Origin: Lomentospora prolificans
Taxonomy: Eukaryota > Ascomycota > Sordariomycetes > Microascales > Microascaceae
NCBI GenBank assembly: GCA_029532625.1
Contig: JARFXM010000005.1
Coordinates: 1,612,001-1,676,000, forward strand
DNA: 64,000 bases
Reading direction: 5' to 3'
In this document: positions 55,724 to 64,000 of the stretch, piece after piece
Position numbering within the stretch: position 1 is the first letter of the stretch
Layout of the letters: each line of letters begins with the position of its first letter
Made by a program: the position numbers and the translations under genes
The notes under the pieces: model-generated
The model's input: the letters and a program-made list of their open reading frames with translations, nothing else
Databases searched by the model: none
Told to the model about the DNA's origin: nothing

Positions 55724-56071
55724 TTATGTGACCCGCACGAAGAACGTTAGCCATAGTGGCTCGACCATCAGCCCTTCTTTATGCCGATCAAGATGAGACG
55801 CTAGAGCCCGCGTAAGCTGTTCGGCCGGCAGGTGCAGCTCGTCGCCATCCACATCGATAAAATCGTCAAGGGTGCTCAGACATTTCCGTGAGAGTCGGTG
55901 TCTACATTGGTGAAAGGGCGTTGCCTCTATGAAATGGGCACAAGCAAGGAGTGATTCAGGATCAGATCTGATAAGCCTCCCGCTCGTATCTACGCTACCT
56001 GGCACAGATTCAGAGTCTATCTGGGTGTATGGAGAGAGTAGCTGAATAACGACATCTCTTCTGCGCCCCAT
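55724..56071 (-). CDS. Possible small hypothetical protein or gene fragment
   Basis: 115 residues from an ATG at 56071. Amino-acid usage is balanced and acidic (PESLLACAHFIEATPFHQCRHRL, STLDDFIDVDGDELHLP), unlike the neighbouring chance frames, but no family is recognised and no signal peptide is present. It could be an eroded exon of a larger gene or a chance frame. Confidence 0.25.
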   Translation of the reverse strand: MGRRRDVVIQLLSPYTQIDSESVPGSVDTSGRLIRSDPESLLACAHFIEATPFHQCRHRLSRKCLSTLDDFIDVDGDELHLPAEQLTRALASHLDRHKEGLMVEPLWLTFFVRVT

Positions 56072-56228
56072 ACTTGAGTAAGAGTGGAAAAAGGAGAATA
56101 TCGCACTGCCAATCCAAAATCAACTGCTGCCCAACCTTCTAGTCCTACCTTGCAGTGTTGGGCATGGTGCAGTGTAGATCGAATGCATTCATGTACGATA
56201 GGGACGCAATGGCTAACTTTGTTTTCTT

Positions 56229-56283
56229 CTTTCCCCCAAAACTACTTCTTTTCCCCAAAACTACTATTTTCCCCCAAAACTAG
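56229..56283. repeat. Threefold tandem repeat, about 18-19 bp
   Basis: Three copies of a TTTTCCCCCAAAACTACT-type unit with small length changes in the C run. Non-coding, about 1.2 kb upstream of the AAA-ATPase gene. Confidence 0.85.
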
Positions 56284-57505
56284 GCCTCGATGCTTTGAAA
56301 AAGGCTATTTATCGAGACCATCCTCTCGTGTAACACGAGCAAGTCCAATTGATCCCGTGCGTCCAGGGACATTCCACTAAGCAGCGGCTCTATAAGCGCA
56401 ATGATACCCGTCGGAATGGAGAAATTAAGTATAATTTTGAAACTTCTACAAGCAATGGGTTACTGGAGATGACCAACAGTCCACAGGCGATCGTGGTTAG
56501 TCGCTTGAGGACGGCTTGCTTATTACTCGCGAGACACCTCAACCCCTCAAGCTTCGACGGCGAGCTGTAAAGCTGGGTGTGAAATTCTGCAAAGCTCTTT
56601 ACCAAATTTACAAAGGCGGGATGAGATGAACGTGGGCTGCTTTCCCCTCCGGGAATGCTTCGTCGCAAGTCATTTCTGCTGACGGAAGGCGGACGCCTCG
56701 TAAGTTTTTAATCACGATAAAACGGGGTCGTTGGTCCGTATGAGAGGAAAGGCCATACTCTACTGCGAAGATTGAATTCAAAGACGACGATAGAATACAC
56801 AAAGAGGAAATTGTGCCGCCGCTAGAATAACGGTGGGAAGGGATCCTTGGCTTGGAAGGACACCCCTCTAACAAAGACATATACGCGAGGTCTGGAGCAT
56901 TATCAATTGATTGAGGTAAAAGACCAGGAGAGCTGAGCTCCACCCATTTTTTATATCGAGCACCCACCCAGCAGAATCGCGCTCTGAGAAAATTGATGAC
57001 GCCTGGTCCGAAAGTGCGGTTCAGCAGCGCTGGACATGCACAGCCCCCGGTTGCGTGGGTACTAGTGCGAGACACCACTCAGGTGGATTAACCACGTATT
57101 AAAGTCCCAGACCATTGGAGGCCGCTATTGCTAGTGTTATTTGAACGACATTTGATCCATTGGGATCAAATTTCATCTCATGTATCATCACGCCAATTTA
57201 CTGTGGCGGAATACCTCGTTTAGCAAATCGACCGTCGCGACACCCTCCAGCAGCGCGTTGCCGTCACCGATACTATTATCTGCAACCCTCCTGATTCCCC
57301 CTGCTTAAGCTTTTTTTTTCCTTGCTTCGTTGGCGGTGTCGGACATTTCTCCTTTTACCGCCAAGTCTTCCCATCCCACCGAACCGATTTAAGGTGCTGA
57401 CTCCCGCCATTTCGCCGTCACATCACCTTCCACCCTCCCGCATGGCACCGAACCCAAGCACCAGTACCAACAGCCCATTGTCAATGGTCCCGCCAGCCTT
57501 CCATC

Positions 57506-59749
57506 ATGCTGCTGAGGCTCGGTGGCTACGCGACGCCTGCCCGGGCTTTTGACCGACTCGCCGCCTTGCCAAGTCGGCCAATTGTGCGGGCCCAGTCCCA
57601 ATGGACTCAATCCGCCCGAATTCAAGTTCCACGACTCCAGCTGCCTCGAACAGCGCCTGCGTTCTCGTCCCAGTCGAGCCGGCGGGGGCCACTAGATGGT
57701 AAGGAACGATCATGTTTGTCGTTATCGCGTGTTGTCTCAGATCTGCGTGTCTCGACTTTTTCTTATTTCGCAAGTCTGCTGTTCCCAGTCCGTTTTTGGT
57801 TTGCTGGTAACCTGCCCTGAGCAGGGCCGAGATCCATGTGGCCAGGCCATCAAAAAGTTGGTGGCTTGAATAGGAGACCCTGGGCCATGTATCTTGGCTC
57901 TCCTACGGTTCATCCCATGATTCCGCGATTTAATGCACCGAGCCCCTTTTTGGTCATTTGTGGGGCTGGTAGAGCTTGAACTAAGCCCCCATCATTGGGT
58001 TACCCGCCGAGACATGCAAGTGCTGTCGCTCAGATCTGATTTCAATTGGGGATATATATCGCCATGTGGGACCGGCTGTAGCAGTCAAATACTACATGAT
58101 GCATCGTCATACACAAGGCCCACTTATGCCAATTCGATCGCTAACATCGTCGTAGACGTGTTGCCAGGAGAACGCACAACCAGGCACCGCAATGGCAGCG
58201 GGATTCCGCCAGAGGAGCCCACCCTCCTCCAAAAGATGGGCGAATCCGCCGCCACCACCTTTGCTTCTATCCTAGTCTTGGCATTAGGTTTCGGCTTTGC
58301 CGGCTACGCCTACCATAAATTCTATAAGCGCGTCGTCCTCCAGAAGATGACCAATGCCTTCCAGCCTGGAGACCCCGTCCTAGACCTAGCAGCCCATGGC
58401 AAGGGCGTACCCTCAACGGGCCACGCCGACGGGCCCTGGGTCCACCGCGATGAGCAGGCGCACGTCGACGACATTATCGACGGCACTGTATCGGGCCACT
58501 ACTACCTCTTGATCGGTGACAAGGGCACCGGCAAAAGCAGCATGATAATCGAGGCCATGCGCAAGATTGACGGCGAGGGTGTCGCCATGTTCGAAGCCCA
58601 TTCAGACCTTGAAATTGTGAGGATTCGCCTCGGCAAGGCGCTCGACTTTGAGTTCCACGAGGACTATATTGGCGGCTACTTTAGCGAGCGTGGGCCTAGG
58701 GATTCGACGGCTCTGCTCGATATCGAAAGGGCCCTGAACAAGTTGGAAAAGGTTGCTCTCAACAATAGACGCCAGCAGAAGAAGCCCCTTATTCTCATTA
58801 TCAACCAGTTGCACCTTCTGCGAGATGACGAGGACGGAAAAGACCTCATAGAACTACTCCAGCAGCGTGCCGAGCAATGGGCCGCGGCGAACCTCGTTAC
58901 CATGGTCTTCAACAGCGACGACTATTGGGTGTACGAGAGGCTAAAGCAGCTGGCTACGAGGATGGAAGTCATCCCTGTGGTGGATCTTCCCAAACAGCAA
59001 GCTCTCTCGGCCCTGCAGCGGTACAGGCTAAAATACTTCGGCGAACGCGTCGAAGATGGCATCCTCGAGGAAGTATACGACCTGGTCGGTGGCCGATTGA
59101 GCTTCCTCAATCGAGTAGCTAAGAGCAAGGATATGCTCAAGACTTGCCACACCATTGTTGACGTCGAGAGAAAGTGGTTCTTGAACCAATGCTGGATCCT
59201 TGGTGCTGAGATGGACGACGACGTCATGGATCAGCAGAAGTGGGCTGTAAGTCAACATATTCAAGCCCAGATAGTGTTCAATCGGTTAAATGCTAACCCT
59301 GTTCGTAGGCCGCCTCGATGGTTCTGGCACAGGCCCTCGTGGATAAGGAGGAGGAAATGGACCAGACCTATGATCCCCACACCGGCCACATCCTTCCCAC
59401 ATTCCCTTTCCATGAGGCGCAGCAAATCATGACGCGGTGCGATTTCATTCGCCGCCTCGACAGCCTCAACCTCTTTTCCATCACCGCGACGGCCGATGTG
59501 CGGGCGAGCTCCGTCCCCATGCACCGCGCCTTCAAGGAGATCTGCTCCCAGCCGGGATTCAGGGAGCATCTCGAGGCTACGATAAAACGCATCTCCGATA
59601 TCGAATCTCTTGGTCGTACGCGCGAGTTGGTGGCCAAGGACCTTGTTCTGGGTGGGGAGTATCAGATCGGCAAGGGAGGTTGGAGGAATGGAAACCTTGT
59701 CGTCAAGCTGAAGCAGGCCGAGGAAGACGGGGACGACAAGAAGGATTAG
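57506..59749 (+). CDS. Membrane-anchored AAA-type ATPase, probably mitochondrial
   Basis: Three exons: 57506-57698, 58168-59246 and 59309-59749, giving 570 residues. Intron 1 is long (469 bp) but has GTAAGG, a CTAAC branch site and CAG, and its removal joins an N-terminus rich in Arg and free of acidic residues (MLLRLGGYATPARAF...), a mitochondrial presequence, to the conserved part. Residues 95-113 are one transmembrane helix. A P-loop ATPase domain follows, with Walker A GDKGTGKSS (181-189), a Walker-B-like LILIINQLHLL in which the usual Asp-Glu is replaced by Asn-Gln, and a sensor-like MVFNSDD. The C-terminal 200 residues fit the helical/winged-helix end of the fungal Orc1-like AAA proteins. 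It is probably anchored in a mitochondrial membrane; its role is unknown. Without splicing, the exon-2 frame would begin inside the intron at 57933. Confidence 0.78.
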
Positions 59750-60550
59750 CTTGGTGGGGAGCAGACAGTGGGAATGGCTGGAGCTTTCTCTTCTCCCGGC
59801 CGGGGACTGCCCATTCCTGAGCCGGGTGTATAGTATTTCGGGCCTTTCTGTTCCATTATTTCTTTTAGGGATGTTTCTCCGGATTGGTAGCCGCAAGGGT
59901 TGATGCCATGTATAGACGATCATTTTGAATATACTTTTCTTTGTCCTTAACCACCGCTTTGACAACTCGCCGAGTCAGCGATAATCTTTTTGTGTTGCAA
60001 CAAGACCACATCAATCTATATGTCAAAAAAGTGCAGAGTAGGGTACTTGTAACTGCCCATTTGAAGCAGGCTAACATGCTCATATCCTTGGGCTCTACTG
60101 GTTAGCCATAGCTATTGATCATTGCTCATATGCCCTCACACATCATGACTAGATACCAATGTCGCAACCGGCCTTCTCTGATTTGCAATCCTATTCAGTA
60201 GAGACACAATCATCTCACGCACCAAGGGGTTTCCTCATGAATATGCAAGAAGGAGCACCCAGACAATAGCCTCACAGGCAGGCCTGCCTGGCTTTCTTTC
60301 CATTCATTCAATCCTTTCTTTATTTAGCCTCCATCCTTCCTCTTCCCCAAACTTCTCTCCACCTCAAACACAGCTCCCTCCTCAGATCAATAGCCTGAGC
60401 ATCATTCACCAAGAGTAAGCCATTCATCCCATCACCAAGCCCTATCTTGAGAAGAAAACGGAATCAAAACCATAAACAATCCTCCTAACCTTCGTCTCGA
60501 AGGTCCAGAGCCCAAAATCGACAAAAAGTCACCTTCTCGACAAAACCAAG
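59750..60550. other. Intergenic stretch, promoter of Myb-like gene
   Basis: About 0.8 kb. Its right half is C/T-rich and lacks ATG-started frames, as expected for a fungal promoter and 5' leader. No gene is seen. Confidence 0.55.
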
Positions 60551-61261
60551 ATGGCTCCCAAGTCCACCCCCGAGAAGCCAAGCACCCCTGGCGCCACCGT
60601 CTCAGAGCTGTCGGCCAGCGATACCAAGCTCCTTGGCCTTGCCTTCCTGTGCATGAAAGATACTCCAGCCGTAAGTAGCTATTCTATCCCTCCCAACCTC
60701 GGCTCCTCGAGGGAGTACGGATGAACCACGCCCCCATTTCTGTGCAAAAGAAGAACTGAGCCTCCGAACATATGGAAAAGAGCGACCTCGCTAACAAAAG
60801 AACACCGTTCAAAGATTGACCTAGAGAAGTTCGCCAAACTCGGCAACTATAAAAACATTTCGACCGCCGGCTCAACCTGGTCCCGCATCAAGCGTCGCAT
60901 CGCTGCCGCCGGTAAGCAGGCTTTCCCCGACGCTTCGCCCGGCGCCGACGCCACGCCCTCCAGGGATGAGGGTCCTGCCAGCGTCCCCAGCTCGGCTGAG
61001 AAGCCAAAGTCCTCGGGGCGCAAGCGCTCCTCTGCCAACGCCTCCAAGAAGGCTGCGGCTGGGGGCACCCTTGGCGAGGAGCCTGAGACTCCTGTCAAGA
61101 AGAAGCGACGCCCCTCTAAGGAGGCTGCTACCGTTGCTGATGATGCCCTTGTTACCCCCGTGAAGCTTGAGCCGGATGAGGAAGCCGAGGCTGAGGCCGC
61201 TGATGTTAAGCAGGATATTGAGGTTGCTGGTGATAGCAGCAAGATCAATTCTGAGGTGTAA
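60551..61261 (+). CDS. Small Myb-like nuclear protein
   Basis: Two exons, 60551-60670 and 60815-61261; the 144-bp intron begins GTAAGT, has a GCTAAC branch site and ends AAG. The protein has 188 residues. Residues about 18-75 match the short Myb-like DNA-binding module of ascomycetes: SASDTKLLGLAFLCMKDTPAID, then KFAKLGNYKN and STAGSTWSRIKRRI. The remainder is disordered, with Lys/Arg clusters (GRKRSSANASKK, VKKKRRPSK) that serve as nuclear signals and an acidic end (EPDEEAEAEAADVKQD). Fungal proteins of this size and design are often annotated 'Myb-like DNA-binding domain' without known function. It is convergent with the Kre9-like gene. Confidence 0.8.
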
Positions 61262-61668
61262 GCGTTGTTTCCTTTTTTTCTTTCTTTAAGGGATGGAGTG
61301 GAGTTGAAAGGGGAAGTCATACGTGCCAAGGATTATCAGGAGGCACTGGTCATTCGAATGGGAAACAGTACCAGAGAATAGGTGATTTTTTGCATGTTTG
61401 CAAAGATATGAAGGGAGGATAGGGTATGGTTCATGTGTACCGCATCTAGATTCTGCCTCTCCTCGCCTCACTGAATCCATTTTACAACTCTATTACATTT
61501 CAGACCCATTAAACATTGTGCATGCCTCAATCTAGTATATCCCACGGTGTCCAAACAACCAGTATCGTGACAAAATAAAATGCCGCTGAGGCAGGTATCA
61601 TAAACGCTCCAAACTCCAAGCAAGAAGATATATCGCACCTCCCGATCCAAGTCCTTGCCCGAATCCCT
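61262..61668. other. Short region between convergent genes
   Basis: Holds the 3' ends of the Myb-like gene (plus) and the Kre9-like gene (minus). No further feature is seen. Confidence 0.6.
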
Positions 61669-62960
61669 TCATCTGACCTCGGTACTATACCCAATATCCC
61701 TCACCTCAGTGCTATTTCGAGGTACTGCCTTAGTCTCTCCTGCAGTTCCATCCGTTGTCTCTTTCGTTAGGACTTCGTGGCGCCTCTCCGCGGCCTCTTT
61801 TGTTGTCTCGTCTTCAAGATCCACGCCGACGGTTTCCGGCAGAGATTCTTGCGTAACTTCCGCAAAGTCTCCCAAGTCGGCTACCCCCCTAGGATCCGCC
61901 CCATCCCTACCCCTACTTCCGCTCAACTCAAGCCGCTCCTCAATCCCCACCGACCCCGACTCCCTCTCCCTCTCCCTCGCCTCCTCACTCCACCTCTTAT
62001 AAACCTCGGCCGGCAGCTCAATAGGCTCAACACTTATCCCCTCAGGCGCCCACCCACTAATCACGCCCTCCGGCAGCTTGTCCAACTCCGCCATGCCCTC
62101 CTCTCCCGCCGCAGACCCAGTGTCCACCATGGTCGAGGGCGACATGGTGTACGCCCCGGCCCTGACGGCCTGCCACTCGCCGAGCCCGCCCCTTGGCGCA
62201 CCGGCGTAGTCGTCGTCGTCGGCCGGCCACGGCGCGTTCCCCTCGAACCTCTTCCTCTCGCGGTTCTTGGAGTGTCTCCAGGCCCAGATGCCCAGGACGG
62301 CGAGGAGGACGGCAACGGAGAGGCCGGTTGCTAGGCCGATGATGTCGTCGGATGAGAGGCCTTGGTGCGAACGGGAGGGTGGGGCAGGATCTTCGGTAGG
62401 GGCGGGGGCGGCGTGAATGATGTTGAAGGTGGGTGAGTCGATGTAGATGGCGGGAGAGGAAGAGTTGGCGAGGCGGAGGGCGTAGGATCCTGGAGTTAGG
62501 CGTTCGGGGATGGTCCAGTTGTGGGCTTCGATTGTATAGGGGATGTCATCTGAGACAAGTGTTAGCGAAAGGGCAGCGAGGCTAGGCCCCCTCATCGCGC
62601 GCGGCCATCGCGACCGAGGAGGAAAGGATGAGGATGAGGATGAGTATGTGCATGATGCCAATATGAGTGACACTTACAATCAACGTAAACGAAATTCGTG
62701 AACGGAGCTTGACTCGCGTCGGCGACTTCCATCATGACATAGCCGCCCCAGTCCGCATCGTCACCCAGCGTCTCCCACCTCACCTCCACAGTCGAACCAG
62801 TAACCAAGGTATCACCCTCGGCGGGGGACGTAAAAGCGGCAAAAGTCTGGTCAGCGTTGTCGCCATTATCGCCATCGCGCCCAAATACGACTCCGGCGCT
62901 GGCAAGTGACGCGCGAAGTAGCAGCAAAAGGGGCAGCGGTAAAGCGTGGAACTTTCTCAT
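61669..62960 (-). CDS. Kre9/KNH-like single-pass membrane protein
   Basis: Two exons on the minus strand: 62678-62960 and 61669-62549, giving 387 residues; the 128-bp intron has GTAAGT, GCTAAC and CAG. The start is the ATG at 62960 (MRKFHALPLPLLLLLRASLASAG), which gives a good signal peptide. Residues about 38-135 form a Kre9/KNH-type Ig-like domain: FTSPAEGDTLVTGSTVEVRW, then ERLTPGSYALRLANSSSPAIYIDSPTFNI, with N-glycosylation sequons (NWT, NSS). A Pro-rich spacer precedes one transmembrane helix (IIGLATGLSVAVLLAVLGIW) and a cytosolic tail of about 220 residues, mostly disordered and acidic, with PWP and repeated STEVR near the end. The layout resembles fungal cell-surface sensors or wall-associated proteins. 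Kre9 itself supports beta-1,6-glucan synthesis, but that role is not implied here. Confidence 0.82.
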
Positions 62961-64000
62961 GGCCGGCACACGGGAAGAATAAGAACAGTTGCACGCTGAT
63001 GCTCAGTGTAGTGAAGAATGCGACAGTGTGGGCTCGGGTCAAATAGAGGTGCGGATCGTCAAAACGGGAGCGGAGCGGACGAAGGCGGCGGGATCTTTCG
63101 TCAATTGGTGGGGTTGGTTGGATCCCGCGAAACTGGGGGGATATTGGGTGGTAATAAACTCTCTTTTGCTTAATTTCTTTTGGCTTTGGGTTTTGGGAAC
63201 CCGGTAAATGGTCTCTCGGTGACAAATTGAGAAGAAGGATGGTTGGAATTCCGCTGTTGGTTTCGTTGGGTTACTTTGAATGATGGATGCGTCGGGACGG
63301 CGGAAAACGTATTCACTTCTGGTACTTTATTCCAGCAGGCAGTCAATGACGAATTCCTCTAGATTGAAAAAGAAGAAAAACCGAACCCGGCGTGGTATAC
63401 TATTATATCACGTCCTCTTCTCATCGCTGGCTACCTGGATACGAAAGGAAATGATAACGAACCAAGAAAAGCGAGCGAGAAAAATGGCGAGACAATAGCA
63501 AGAAAATCGATAGAACCAGACGAGCCTGCGAGTGCCATTCGCATCATGCAATTCCCATGAGGCGCTTTCCCTAATTCCGCCGTGTCCCTCATAGTAATAT
63601 CACCAGAACCGCCTGCGATCCCCCGGCACGCGTAGTATCAAATGCAGCACGAGAACGGGCTGTGTGCAGTCTGTGTCGATTGTGCTGGCTGTTTGCATCA
63701 ATCCGAATCCCCCCACCATCGCCTGGCAGGCAGCACCCCGACCGACTTCAACACCCACTCTGAGCTTGGCCCAGCCTGCGCGTGCACCCACGGCGGCCTC
63801 TCATTCGATACCGTCTTAGTGGCGGCCGCCAGTTCCCAAGCAATTCCCGGGCGGCCCAAGTGCCAAGAGCCCCATGGCTCCATGGCCCCGTGAACCACTC
63901 TTGACAGAACCCGACGACCGGGGGCTACCAGCAGCACGTTGCCTAACCTCACTGGAGGGTAGGATCCATCAGCCATTCGGTTTGAGATTGCTTCCCCCGG
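62961..64000. other. Right flank, promoter of Kre9-like gene
   Basis: About 1 kb with short motif-free frames. The first few hundred bases are the likely promoter of the minus-strand Kre9-like gene; the rest is featureless on reading and runs to the window edge. Confidence 0.5.

Larger units (their letters stand above)
54623..57505. other. 2.9 kb gene-poor stretch
   Basis: It contains the promoter of the minus-strand disordered-protein gene, one possible small gene (55724-56071, listed separately), a threefold tandem repeat at 56229 and the pyrimidine-rich leader of the AAA-ATPase gene. Nothing else is recognisable. Confidence 0.5.

Noticed and set aside
57933..58167. Translation start of the AAA-ATPase at 57933
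   Set aside because: That stretch behaves as an intron: a good donor at 57699 and acceptor at 58167 join a mitochondrial-type N-terminus to the conserved region in frame.

Overview
The window looks like nuclear DNA of a filamentous ascomycete, most likely a Sordariomycete. The reasons are short spliceosomal introns (about 55-170 bp, one of 469 bp) with GT..AG ends and CTAAC-type branch sites, C/G-rich third codon positions, and families typical of these fungi: an AA9 lytic polysaccharide monooxygenase, GH45 and GH10 glycosidases, a GPI-anchored cupredoxin, a PTH11/rhodopsin-type membrane protein, a Dal5-type MFS permease, a Kre9/KNH-like membrane protein and a Myb-like small nuclear protein. 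Nothing viral, bacterial or organellar was seen, and there is no CRISPR array or rRNA. Genus cannot be fixed by reading alone.

Layout. 0-29 kb is a sparse 'accessory' half: cupredoxin-like GPI protein (3.5 kb), GH45-like protein (7.3 kb), AA9 LPMO (13.4 kb), F-box protein (16.3 kb), small secreted protein (18.5 kb), formyltetrahydrofolate deformylase (19.5 kb), Dal5-like permease (22.7 kb) and GH10 xylanase (26.6 kb, minus). They are separated by 1-5 kb stretches that show no recognisable genes and may hold decayed sequence. 30-64 kb is more housekeeping in character: mitochondrial Atm1 ABC transporter (30-32 kb, minus), then a 7 kb gene-poor gap, PTH11-like receptor (39 kb), a coiled-coil protein (41-43 kb, minus), a Reb1/TTF1-like Myb protein (44.6-47.9 kb, minus), a long disordered reading frame split by one in-frame TAG (51.3-54.6 kb, minus), a membrane-anchored AAA-type ATPase with a mitochondrial-type presequence (57.5-59.7 kb), a Myb-like small nuclear protein (60.6 kb) and a Kre9-like single-pass membrane protein (61.7-63.0 kb, minus).

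How the genes fit together. Three secreted plant-cell-wall proteins (GH45, AA9, GH10) lie within 20 kb, each with GGCTAA-type (XlnR/Xyr1) motifs upstream; in the GH10 promoter a CreA-type site overlaps one of two closely spaced XlnR-type sites. Two proteins keep their family fold but have lost key residues: the GH45 has Asn where the catalytic-base Asp should be, and the cupredoxin has Ser and Glu where the copper Cys and His are expected. No clearly new multi-gene system was found. The most unusual items are those two substitutions, the TAG-split reading frame, a very strong G-quadruplex motif at 37.47 kb and a 68-bp tandem duplication with tRNA-like sequence at 29.7 kb.
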